Positions 32,592 to 41,595 of a stretch of DNA of 64,000 nucleotides are shown in pieces. Made by a program: the position numbers and the translations under genes. Numbering within the stretch: position 1 is the first letter of the stretch; every line of letters begins with the position of its first letter. This DNA is from Clostridia bacterium (GTDB lineage: Bacteria; Bacillota; Clostridia; Christensenellales; Borkfalkiaceae), in assembly GCA_017445995.1 (NCBI GenBank), contig JAFSRT010000007.1, positions 1-64,000 of the forward strand, read 5' to 3'. The notes beneath the pieces are model-generated. The model saw only the letters and a program-made list of their open reading frames with translations, had not been told where the DNA came from and did not search any database.

Positions 32592-35015
32592 ATGAAAAAA
32601 CAGAACGTATTTTCTATTGAACGGTTTAACCCCGATTATAAAGTCGGCTTAACCGAAGAACAATTAAATAGCAGAATACAAAATAATCTTGTAAATCAAA
32701 ACACGAAAAAATACTCGAAATCGGTTTTATCGATTTTCTTGGGTAATCTTTTCACGTTCTTTAATTTATTAGGTTTTATCGTGGCTGTCGCCCTTATTTA
32801 CGTCGGCGCGCCTATCGTTGATTTTTTCTTTTGCGTTATATTTATTGCTAACATTTTAATCGGGATTATTCAGGAATTAAGGGCTAAAAAATCTATCGAT
32901 AAATTGACCCTTATTTCCGAAAAAACGATAAAAGTAGTCAGAAACAGTCAGATTTGCGATATTATGTCAAAAGATATCGTATTAGACGATATAATTCTTT
33001 TAGGTTTAGGCTCGCAGATTCCGACCGACTGTATCGTTGTAAACGGCGAAATCGAAGTAAACGAATCTTTACTTACGGGCGAATCCGTGCCTGTAAAAAA
33101 GAAAGTCGGAGACCCTATTTTTGCCGGTAGTTTTATAACAACCGGTTCTTGTTATGCCCGTGCGGAAAAAGTCGGGCGCGAAAATTACGTTGAAAAACTT
33201 TCCGAAAAGGCAAAAAAATATAAAAAACCTTACTCGGAACTTATGTCTTCGCTTAAAATCATTATTTCAGTTATCGGCGTTATAATCGTTCCGCTTGCTA
33301 CAGCGTTTATTTATAAATCGCTTGATTCTTCGTTATACGATTCTATTCGCGGAACGTCCACTCTCGTTATCGGTCTTATACCTTCCGGGCTGTTTTTACT
33401 TACCAGTATGGCGCTTGCCGTCGGCGTAATAAAACTTGCTAAACACCACACTCTCGTTCAGGACCTTTATTCACTTGAAATGTTAGCGAGAGTAGATACT
33501 ATCTGTTTCGATAAAACGGGTACTATTACCGACGGGAAAATGAACGTTAAAGACGTTATCGAGTTGATAAGTTTCAAAAAATACTCGGTAAACGATATTT
33601 TCGGGTCTATGCTATTCGCTCTTAAAGACGAAAATCAGACGGCAATAGCACTTAAAAATTATTTTGGACTGAACGACTTGTTAAAACCGAAAGAAATAAT
33701 GCCGTTCAATTCGCAAAGAAAATTATCGGCTGTTTCTTTTTCGAGAAACGGAACTTACGCGTTCGGTGCGCCCGAATATATTTTATCTAAAAAAGATTAC
33801 GCTAAAATCAGAAATCAGGTAAATCAATACGCAAAAATCGGTTACCGTGTAATAATTCTCGCGTCATCACCAAAAAGTATTGAAAATGACGTTTTACCTA
33901 ACGATTTTAACCCTATAGCTATCGTATTGATTGTTGACAATATCCGTGAAGACGCGATTTCAACTATAAACTGGTTTAAAAATAACAACGTTGATATTAA
34001 GGTAATATCGGGTGATAACCCTATTACCGTTTCGGAAATATCGAAAAGAGTCGGCATTGAAAATGCCGGAAATTATATCAGTTTAGAAGGTTTATCGGAA
34101 AACGAAGTATACGACTCGGCAAATAAATACACGGTTTTCGGCAGGGTTTCTCCTGAACAGAAAGCCATTTTAATTAAAGCGCTTAAAGCGGCGGGACATA
34201 CGACCGCTATGACGGGCGACGGTGTAAACGATATTCTCGCTTTAAAAGAAGCCGATTGCGCAATCACGGTTGCATCGGGTAGCGACGCGGCGAGAAACGT
34301 ATCAAACATAGTTTTAACCGATAATAACTTTAATTCTCTTCCGAAGGTCGTTTTCGAAGGCAGAAGAGTTATAAACAATATTCAGAGTACCGCGTCTTTA
34401 TACCTTATGAAGACGGTATTTACTCTGTTTATCGCTCTGTTTACTCTGTTTTTGCCTTTCTATAAGAACTATCCTTTCCAACTCCCGCATATGTTTATGC
34501 TTGAAATGTTTATTATCGGGCTACCTTCTTTCTTTTTATCGTTACAGTCAAACGACGCGCTTGTTAGCGGTAGGTTTTTGCCTGCGGTTATCAGAAAGGC
34601 GTTTCCGTGCGCAATACTTATGCTACTTAACGTCGTGTTTATAGAAATATTCAGGTTGACACTCGGTACTTTTACAACTAACGTCTATATAACTATGGAA
34701 GTTTACGCGTTTTCTTCCGCGGGACTGATTTGCTTATATAATATTTGTAAACCGCTCAATAAGTTCAGGGGAATACTCTTTTCTGCCTCACTTATCTGTA
34801 TGCTTATTATAATGCTCTTTCTAATTATGAACGGTATTTCAAGTCCGGTTGGTTATATTTTAGTTCCTATGTCCGATATATCTTCTTATTGGCATCATAT
34901 TTTGATTATTATAAATATTATTCTTCTCGACTTGCCTATTATGAAACTATTTAATATTATCTTTAATAAAAACGACGGAAAAGTTACGAATAAGGTAAGA
35001 AAGAAAACGGTATAA
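32592..35015 (+). CDS. P-type cation ATPase (Exp7/CaxP-like)
   Basis: An ion pump of 807 residues. Motifs seen: the actuator TGES (162-165), the phosphorylated Asp307 in DKTGT, and the hinge TGDGVND (541-547). Eight to ten membrane helices, including pairs near 46-95, 223-280 and six at the C-terminus. The fourth-helix PEGL motif of calcium pumps is PSGL here (264-267), as in the Exp7 group; in Streptococcus a member (CaxP) exports calcium. There is no N-terminal metal-binding domain, so copper or cadmium is unlikely. Calcium or magnesium transport is an inference. It sits behind leuS with only a moderate ribosome-binding site. Confidence 0.88.
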   Translation: MKKQNVFSIERFNPDYKVGLTEEQLNSRIQNNLVNQNTKKYSKSVLSIFLGNLFTFFNLLGFIVAVALIYVGAPIVDFFFCVIFIANILIGIIQELRAKKSIDKLTLISEKTIKVVRNSQICDIMSKDIVLDDIILLGLGSQIPTDCIVVNGEIEVNESLLTGESVPVKKKVGDPIFAGSFITTGSCYARAEKVGRENYVEKLSEKAKKYKKPYSELMSSLKIIISVIGVIIVPLATAFIYKSLDSSLYDSIRGTSTLVIGLIPSGLFLLTSMALAVGVIKLAKHHTLVQDLYSLEMLARVDTICFDKTGTITDGKMNVKDVIELISFKKYSVNDIFGSMLFALKDENQTAIALKNYFGLNDLLKPKEIMPFNSQRKLSAVSFSRNGTYAFGAPEYILSKKDYAKIRNQVNQYAKIGYRVIILASSPKSIENDVLPNDFNPIAIVLIVDNIREDAISTINWFKNNNVDIKVISGDNPITVSEISKRVGIENAGNYISLEGLSENEVYDSANKYTVFGRVSPEQKAILIKALKAAGHTTAMTGDGVNDILALKEADCAITVASGSDAARNVSNIVLTDNNFNSLPKVVFEGRRVINNIQSTASLYLMKTVFTLFIALFTLFLPFYKNYPFQLPHMFMLEMFIIGLPSFFLSLQSNDALVSGRFLPAVIRKAFPCAILMLLNVVFIEIFRLTLGTFTTNVYITMEVYAFSSAGLICLYNICKPLNKFRGILFSASLICMLIIMLFLIMNGISSPVGYILVPMSDISSYWHHILIIINIILLDLPIMKLFNIIFNKNDGKVTNKVRKKTV

Positions 35016-35028
35016 CAATATAAACAAA

Positions 35029-35065
35029 TAAAAAAAGATTATCGAACCGATAATCTTTTTTTTAT
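35029..35065. terminator. Bidirectional terminator between P-type ATPase gene and galM
   Basis: Stem GATTATCG / CGATAATC (35037-35044 with 35048-35055) extended by A-T pairs, AAC loop, with A- and T-runs on the two sides. Confidence 0.92.
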
Positions 35066-35077
35066 TTTAATCTTTAA

Positions 35078-36088
35078 TTATTTTTTAATTGAAAACCTAT
35101 ATTCCGTTTTACTGTAAAACTTATCGTCTTTATTTAAAATCGGAGACTTAAAGTTTTCATGATTTATAGCGTTAGGATAAAACTGTGATTCAAGGCAAAA
35201 TCCCGCATATTTTTTATAGTCTGATTTACCTTTAACTAAAACGATAAGATTTCCCGAATAAAACTGAACGCCGTGCAGGTCGGTATAGCAGTCCATTTGT
35301 ATTCCCGTTTTCTCTGAATATACCGTGGCAAAATGGCTGTCTTTAATACAAAAATTATGGTCGTATCCACCTTCAATCGCCAACTGTTCGTCGTCGCAAT
35401 TTATATCTCTACCTATTTTTTTAGGCACGTTAAAATCAAACGGAGTATTTAATACGCTTCTTATTTCACCCGTCGGAATATAGTTTTTGGTAATAGGCAG
35501 ATAATAATCGGCGTTAATTTTCATAACGTTATCTAATATTGACCCGTCGCTTTCCCCGTTTAGGTTAAAGTACGTATGGTTTGTCGGATTAAATAGCGTT
35601 GTTCCGTCGCTTTCCCCGAAATATTCGATTATTAAATCGGATTTTTTAACGGTGTATTTTACGGTAAAATTAAGATTAGAAGGATACCCTTCTTCCATAT
35701 CGGGACTAAAATATTTAAGCGTTAGAGTGTTGTTTTCCGCTTTATAATCAAAGATTTTTTTATCGAAACCTTCTATTCCGCCGTGAAGATGGGAAATACC
35801 GTCTTCGTTTTTATTTAACTGATAATTTTTGCCGTTTAAGGAAAAAATGCCGTCTTTTATTCTATTCCCGCACCTACCGACAACAACGCCCATATATCCC
35901 GAATTAACCATATTGTCAGTTCCGATTACACCTAATGCAACGTCGACCGTTTTTCCTTTTTTATCTGGTACTAAAATAGATAAAACGGTTCCGCCAAGCG
36001 TTGATATTTTAACTTCTATGTCGTCTTTAATAGTAAAATTATAGACGTCTTGTCCTTTGTATTTTTCATAATATTCTTTTTTAATCAT
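35078..36088 (-). CDS. galM: Aldose 1-epimerase (mutarotase)
   Basis: Interconverts alpha and beta anomers of glucose and related sugars. The 336 residues show the substrate-binding GRCGNRI segment (about 72-78), the catalytic-site His of NPTNHTYFNL (about 168-177) and the GYDHNFCI segment (about 228-235); the catalytic Glu is expected in LESQFYPNAIN near the C-terminus. No signal peptide. It is four bases downstream of the GH3 gene, so the beta-glucose released by that enzyme can be converted to the anomer used by kinases. Confidence 0.93.
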   Translation of the reverse strand: MIKKEYYEKYKGQDVYNFTIKDDIEVKISTLGGTVLSILVPDKKGKTVDVALGVIGTDNMVNSGYMGVVVGRCGNRIKDGIFSLNGKNYQLNKNEDGISHLHGGIEGFDKKIFDYKAENNTLTLKYFSPDMEEGYPSNLNFTVKYTVKKSDLIIEYFGESDGTTLFNPTNHTYFNLNGESDGSILDNVMKINADYYLPITKNYIPTGEIRSVLNTPFDFNVPKKIGRDINCDDEQLAIEGGYDHNFCIKDSHFATVYSEKTGIQMDCYTDLHGVQFYSGNLIVLVKGKSDYKKYAGFCLESQFYPNAINHENFKSPILNKDDKFYSKTEYRFSIKK

Positions 36089-36092
36089 AAAT

Positions 36093-38765
36093 TTACTTAT
36101 AAATCTTTATTTCAACCGTCGTGTCGCACTCAACGTAAAGATTCATCCCCTTTTTAATATAGATTTTTAACGACGTTTTATTTATTTTTCCGTCCGTTCC
36201 CGCGCAAACAAGCGGAATCGGTTCGCTTATTGTACCGAGATAGATTAAAATCGTGTGCTGTTTTAAGACGTCGCCTTCAAAATAGTAGTATATTTCGCAA
36301 TTATAAAATCCGTCGTCTAAATCGGTTTTTATTACCTTCTTTTTAGCGTCGCGATAACGTTTTTCCATTTCTTCACAATACACCGAAGGAACTTTTGATA
36401 AATCTTTTTTAAATACTAAAGTCTTTTCGGTAGTATCGTCGTCAGGTAGTTTCCCGAGACCTTTTTTATACGTTAAAGTGTTTATCGCAAAGTTAATTAT
36501 ATTGATAGCCGAACGCTGTAATTCCGCTAACGTCAAATAACCGCTATCAAGCGCCGATTTAACGTCGTCGTCGTTTTTAACGGTGTCGGAAACGGGCATA
36601 TAAACGTCGTTTTGCGCTTTTACCATTGTCGCTATATTATGCTTTCCGAAAGATTTATCAATCGGGCTGTCGATATTTGTCCACCAGTCGGACATAACGA
36701 AACCCTGATAATTCCACTCGTTTCTTAAAATTGCCGTCGTTAAATCGTAACTTCCCGCCGTGGCAATACCGTTTACCCTGTTGTAAGAAGTCATAATCGC
36801 CTTTACGTATCCGCTTTTAACCGCGATTTCAAAAGGTTTAAGATAGATTTCCCTTAACGCCCTTTCAGATAAAACTTCGTTTTCGGCGTATCTGTTTGTT
36901 TCTTGCGAGTTTACCGCAAAATGTTTAAGCGTACAGAAAACACCGTTATCAGAAAAGCCTTTTGCAACGGCGGTCGCGAACTCGCCGTCTAAAAAGGTAT
37001 CTTCCGAAAAATATTCGAAGTTTCTTCCGCACAGCGGACTTCTATGAATATTTATTCCCGGTGCTAATACGACGTCTACCCCGTAAGAGAGTAATTCGCG
37101 TGCAAATCCCGAAAAGATTTCGGTAAGAATTTCCGTATTCCAAGTTGCTGAAAGAAGTGTTCCCGACGGAATACATGTCGCAGGTGCGCCCCCTTCCAAA
37201 CGGATTCCGCTCGGCCCGTCGCAACAAGTGATAACGGGAAGACCCAAATCGTTCCATTTTTTTGTCAATCCGCCGAAACAACTTGCAGTTCCCGTTGCGG
37301 ACGCTTTCGGGCTTGACATACCTTCGCCTTTAACGAGATATGAAAGTTCAAGCGCGTTAAATTGTGCGATAAAGTCGGTTATACTCGCTTTTTTTTCGGC
37401 AACGTCCGATAACTTTATTCCTTTATCGCCCGTATACGGTACTTCTTTTGGTAGATTGTTTTTTATTCTCTCACTTAAATCGTATTCCCTTTCTTTTACC
37501 GCTTCGTAAATCGGTTTACCGTTATTATTTACTAATCGGTTAAACTTAACCGTCGGCGCTAAACATTGAGAAAGTTTTTTAATAAGTATCGTTGTATCAA
37601 TCTTAAAATCAAAAACCTTTTCAATATCTTTTACGTTTTTGCCAACGAAAACCGTATACGTCCCGTCTTCTAAAACGTAAGAAAACGGATATTCGGTTTT
37701 ACCCGAATCGTCGTAGGAAGCAAATTGAGTTAAATTAAAAGATAACGATAAAGTCTCTTTTTCGCCCGACTTTAACATTTTGGTTTTCTTAAACGCAACG
37801 AGTGTATATTTAGGTTTGCCGAGTTTTCCGTTAGGAATTGATAAATATACTTCTACAACGTCCTTTCCGTTAAAATCGCCGGTATTTGTAACTTCAACGT
37901 CTAAATCGATTATATAATCGGTCTTTTTATAAGATATTACCTTTTGAGAAAAAGTCGTATAATTTAAGCCGTAGCCAAAAGGGTATAAAACTTTTTCAGG
38001 TGCAAAAGTTTCGAAATATTTATAGCCTACGTAAATATCTTCGGTATGAATATTAGTCGTTTCGTCGCCGAAATCGTTGTAGCACGGGTAATCGGAAAGC
38101 GAGTAAGCAATCGTATCGTTAAGTCTTCCGCTTGGCGGTATTTCGCCCGTTAAAGCCTTAACGGTGCCAAGTCCGCCTTCCTGTCCGCCTTGCCAGATAT
38201 ATGCAACGCACTTTAAGTCGAACTTTTTAACGAAGTTCATATCGATAACGTTTCCGCTGTTTATTAAAACAATAAGGTTTTTATAGTGTTTTTTTAAGAT
38301 AGCAAGGTTTTGTTCTTCAACGTCGGTTAAAAACCAGTTGCCCTTTTCTTCCTTACAGTCAAAACATTCGCCGCTAATTCGAGAAATAATATAAATCGCT
38401 TTATTAGTCCTTTTTTTTGCGTCTATAATTAAATCTTTACTTATTTCAGGCTGAACCTGACTTGTAGGAAATTCCCACCCGTCGCCTATATCGAACGGGT
38501 TTTTTTCTATGTAATCTTTATAAAAACTACTTACCGTTTCGTCGACGTAATTTACCTTACTTAATTCGTCGTGGATATTTCTTATATACGGGCAGTTCAC
38601 TCTTCCGCCCGACCCCGTTCCGCTTTTTAAGTATTCGAACTGCGCTCTGCCGAAAAGTGCGATTTTATCGTCTTTTTTTAACGGCAATGAACCGTCGTTT
38701 TGAAGTAGTGTAAAACCTTCCGCAACGGCATTTACGCAACTTTCTATAAATAATCCGTTATCCAT
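36093..38765 (-). CDS. Glycoside hydrolase family 3, domain-swapped beta-glucosidase type
   Basis: A cytoplasmic GH3 enzyme of 890 residues with permuted domain order. The alpha/beta sandwich and fibronectin-III-like parts come first (about 15-390), and the catalytic TIM barrel comes last (about 460-780). The nucleophile is Asp693 in VMSDWW, and substrate-contact motifs are DGPSGIR (Asp516) and LKHFAVN. This order is known from rumen Clostridia beta-glucosidases. The start is ATG 38765 with AGGG five bases upstream; an in-frame GTG two codons earlier overlaps that site. No signal peptide, so it acts on imported beta-glucosides or xylosides. Confidence 0.9.
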   Translation of the reverse strand: MDNGLFIESCVNAVAEGFTLLQNDGSLPLKKDDKIALFGRAQFEYLKSGTGSGGRVNCPYIRNIHDELSKVNYVDETVSSFYKDYIEKNPFDIGDGWEFPTSQVQPEISKDLIIDAKKRTNKAIYIISRISGECFDCKEEKGNWFLTDVEEQNLAILKKHYKNLIVLINSGNVIDMNFVKKFDLKCVAYIWQGGQEGGLGTVKALTGEIPPSGRLNDTIAYSLSDYPCYNDFGDETTNIHTEDIYVGYKYFETFAPEKVLYPFGYGLNYTTFSQKVISYKKTDYIIDLDVEVTNTGDFNGKDVVEVYLSIPNGKLGKPKYTLVAFKKTKMLKSGEKETLSLSFNLTQFASYDDSGKTEYPFSYVLEDGTYTVFVGKNVKDIEKVFDFKIDTTILIKKLSQCLAPTVKFNRLVNNNGKPIYEAVKEREYDLSERIKNNLPKEVPYTGDKGIKLSDVAEKKASITDFIAQFNALELSYLVKGEGMSSPKASATGTASCFGGLTKKWNDLGLPVITCCDGPSGIRLEGGAPATCIPSGTLLSATWNTEILTEIFSGFARELLSYGVDVVLAPGINIHRSPLCGRNFEYFSEDTFLDGEFATAVAKGFSDNGVFCTLKHFAVNSQETNRYAENEVLSERALREIYLKPFEIAVKSGYVKAIMTSYNRVNGIATAGSYDLTTAILRNEWNYQGFVMSDWWTNIDSPIDKSFGKHNIATMVKAQNDVYMPVSDTVKNDDDVKSALDSGYLTLAELQRSAINIINFAINTLTYKKGLGKLPDDDTTEKTLVFKKDLSKVPSVYCEEMEKRYRDAKKKVIKTDLDDGFYNCEIYYYFEGDVLKQHTILIYLGTISEPIPLVCAGTDGKINKTSLKIYIKKGMNLYVECDTTVEIKIYK

Positions 38766-38825
38766 ATACACCCTGTATTTTTTATTTATCGTTTAATACT
38801 GAAATTATTTGTTTTCATAACAGAA

Positions 38826-38852
38826 AATAAAGGCATAACGGTCTGCTATGCC
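38826..38852 (-). terminator. Possible terminator after acpP
   Basis: Six-base-pair stem GGCATA / TATGCC (38832-38837 with 38847-38852), nine-base loop, then a T-rich run on the minus strand. Modest strength. Confidence 0.5.
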
Positions 38853-38873
38853 CATTTTCATATTTAATTATAA

Positions 38874-39104
38874 TTATTGTTTATTGTCGATTAAGTCGAC
38901 GATATCTTTTACGGTAACGAGTTTAGTCGCTTCTTCTTCAGGTACAACGATACCGAATTCTTCTTCAAAAGTCATAAGCATTTCAACAACGTCGAGTGAG
39001 TCCGCACCCAAGTCCTTAACGATTTCCGAATTAACGCTTATTTCGTTCGTTTGTTTGTTTAACTGTTTTGCAATCAAGTCGATTACTTTTTCTGCTGTCG
39101 TCAT
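38874..39104 (-). CDS. acpP: Acyl carrier protein
   Basis: Carries growing acyl chains on a phosphopantetheine arm. A 76-residue acidic four-helix protein; Ser36 in GADSLDVVE is the attachment site. AGGAGA precedes the ATG. It lies 38 bp after glgP with no terminator in between, so it may share the glycogen operon transcript, an unusual place for acpP, which commonly sits with fab genes or rnc. A second acpP elsewhere in the genome is possible. Confidence 0.95.
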   Translation of the reverse strand: MTTAEKVIDLIAKQLNKQTNEISVNSEIVKDLGADSLDVVEMLMTFEEEFGIVVPEEEATKLVTVKDIVDLIDNKQ

Positions 39105-39142
39105 AATTTTTCTCCTAAATATATATTAATTTTTATTTTATT

Positions 39143-41566
39143 TTACTTAATACTTTTTAAGTTCCAAATATTGTCGGCGTATTCTCTTATACTTCTGTCC
39201 GCCGCAAAAATACCCGCTGACGCAATATTAAATAAACTCTTTTTAGCCCATTCGGTTTTATCTTTATACACTTCGTCGGCAACCTTATGAATATCGCAAA
39301 AAGAACCGAAATCCGCAAGACACATATACGGGTCCGCAACAGGACTGCCTGTTAATAAATATTTAGCAATATCGGAAAAGGACTGACCGTTAAAGCCTTC
39401 GTTTAACGCTGAAATAATCTTTTCTAACTTAATATTATTTGAATAATATTGCGAAGCGTCGTACCCCTGTTTCCAGAGTTTATCGACTTCATGCGCCGTT
39501 AAACCGAAAATAAATATATTATCGTCGCCACACGCTTCCTTCATTTCGACGTTCGCGCCGTCCAAAGTGCCGATTGTTAATGCGCCGTTAATCATAAACT
39601 TCATATTTCCCGTTCCGCTCGCTTCTTTACCCGCAAGAGAAATCTGCTCGGATATTTCGGAAGCCGGCATAAGTTTTTCCGCCATGGAAACGCAATAATC
39701 TTCCATATAAACGACGTTTAATTTTTTATTGATTAAAGGATGCTTTCTGATGTCTTCGGATAAGCAACAGATAAGTTTTATTATCTGTTTTGCAAAATAG
39801 TACCCCGGTGCCGCTTTCGCCCCGAAAATAAACGTTTTCGGCTGAACGGGAAGGTCAGGATTTTCTTTAAGGTCGATATAAAGCGAAATAATGTAAAGCG
39901 CGTTTAATAACTGCCTTTTATATTCGTGCAAACGTTTTGCCTGAACGTCGAAAAGCGAATCGGGGTCGATATCGAAACCTTGCGTTTTTTTCGCGTATTC
40001 GCAAAACTGCAATTTTTTAATCTTTTTGATTTCGTTTAACCTGTTTAATACCGTTTTATCCTTTGCAAATTTCTTGAATAAGGATAATTTAGACGCGTCT
40101 AAAACGTAGCCGTCGCCGATACAATCGTTTAAGAGTTCGCAGAGTTCAGGGTTGGACTGACAAAGCCATCTTCTGTGCGCGATACCGTTAGTAACGTTAG
40201 TAAACTTATCAGGCCATACGTCGTGAAAGTCTTTAAATATACTGTTTTTAATAATTTCAGAGTGCAGTGCCGAAACGCCGTTTACTTTATGCGACGCAAT
40301 AACCGAAAGGTTCGCCATTTTTATTTGGTTATGAGAGAAAATACTCATCCTGTCGATTTTGTCCCAGTCCCCCGGGAACTTCTGCCACATTTCGGCGCAA
40401 AATCTTTCGTTGATTTCCTTTAATATCATATAGATACGCGGTAATCTTCTCTGAATTAAGTCTTCGTTCCATTTTTCAAGCGCTTCACTCATAACGGTGT
40501 GGTTAGTGTAAGCAACCGTTCTCGTTACGATACTCCAAGCGTCGTCCCAAGAAAATCCGTTTTCGTCGATTAAAATACGCATAAGTTCAGGAATACAAAG
40601 TGCCGGATGCGTGTCGTTAATATGGATTGCCGCTTTATCAGGAAGAGTTGATAGTGAACCGTATCTGTGTTTATGGTCCTTAACGATATCCTGTAAAGCC
40701 GCGGATACCAACATATATTGCTGTTTAAGTCTTAACGATTTGCCTTCGAAGTGATTGTCGGAAGGATATAAAACTTTTGAAATAAGGTCGGCTTCGTTAT
40801 CTTCCTGCATACTTCTCATATAATCGCCTTGCGAGAAGGTTTTCATATCGAAATCGCGGATATTCTGCGCTTTCCACAGTCTTAAAACGGAAACCGCTTC
40901 GCTATCTTTACCCGAAATCATCATATCGTAAGCAACGGCTTCTATTTCCTTTGCGTCGACGTGTTCGATTGTTAAACCCTTATCTGTCCAATGTTCTTTT
41001 ATATAACCGTCGAATTTGATTTTATAGGTTTTATCAAGTCTCGGTGTAAGCCAAACTTCGCCACCCGGTAGCCAGATATCAGGAAGTTCGAGTTGCCAAC
41101 CGTCAACTATCTTTTGCTTAAATAAACCGTATTCATACCTTATCGAATAGCCCATTGCAGGGTAGTTCTGCGACGCCAACGCGTCCATAAAGCAAGCGGC
41201 AAGTCTTCCTAAACCGCCGTTGCCAAGCCCCGCGTCGGGTTCGATTTCGTATAATTCTTCAAGCGAACAGTTAAAGTCTTTTTTAAGCGCGGAATTAAAC
41301 GCATCCTGAACGCTTAAATTATAAGTATTGTTTTTAAGTGATTGCCCAAGCAAGAACTCCATGCAAAGGTAATAAACTCTCTTACCGCCTTTATTACGGT
41401 ATTTCTTGTTGAAAGCACTTCTCGTCTGTAAAAGAATATCGCGAACGCACATTACGACCGCTTTATAAATCTGTTCTTTCGACGCTTCTTTTTCGGTAAC
41501 GCCGAAATAGTTAGAAAGTTTGCTTTTAATAAGCGAAGTCGCTTCTTTCTCGGTAAAATTAGTCAT
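39143..41566 (-). CDS. glgP: Glycogen phosphorylase
   Basis: Releases glucose 1-phosphate from glycogen or maltodextrin ends with phosphate. The 807 residues include the early motifs CMEFLLGQSL and EPDAGLGNGGLGRLAACFMDAL (about 109-130, in two blocks), the HINDTHPAL segment, the VQAKRLHEYKRQ segment and the PLP-binding Lys656 in GTGNMKFMING. Last glg gene of the operon. Allosteric sites of the animal enzyme are not expected. Whether it prefers glycogen or maltodextrin cannot be told, but its operon with glgB, C, D and A favours glycogen. Confidence 0.96.
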   Translation of the reverse strand: MTNFTEKEATSLIKSKLSNYFGVTEKEASKEQIYKAVVMCVRDILLQTRSAFNKKYRNKGGKRVYYLCMEFLLGQSLKNNTYNLSVQDAFNSALKKDFNCSLEELYEIEPDAGLGNGGLGRLAACFMDALASQNYPAMGYSIRYEYGLFKQKIVDGWQLELPDIWLPGGEVWLTPRLDKTYKIKFDGYIKEHWTDKGLTIEHVDAKEIEAVAYDMMISGKDSEAVSVLRLWKAQNIRDFDMKTFSQGDYMRSMQEDNEADLISKVLYPSDNHFEGKSLRLKQQYMLVSAALQDIVKDHKHRYGSLSTLPDKAAIHINDTHPALCIPELMRILIDENGFSWDDAWSIVTRTVAYTNHTVMSEALEKWNEDLIQRRLPRIYMILKEINERFCAEMWQKFPGDWDKIDRMSIFSHNQIKMANLSVIASHKVNGVSALHSEIIKNSIFKDFHDVWPDKFTNVTNGIAHRRWLCQSNPELCELLNDCIGDGYVLDASKLSLFKKFAKDKTVLNRLNEIKKIKKLQFCEYAKKTQGFDIDPDSLFDVQAKRLHEYKRQLLNALYIISLYIDLKENPDLPVQPKTFIFGAKAAPGYYFAKQIIKLICCLSEDIRKHPLINKKLNVVYMEDYCVSMAEKLMPASEISEQISLAGKEASGTGNMKFMINGALTIGTLDGANVEMKEACGDDNIFIFGLTAHEVDKLWKQGYDASQYYSNNIKLEKIISALNEGFNGQSFSDIAKYLLTGSPVADPYMCLADFGSFCDIHKVADEVYKDKTEWAKKSLFNIASAGIFAADRSIREYADNIWNLKSIK

Positions 41567-41595
41567 GTTTTAACTCCTGTAAAAAATATATTAGT

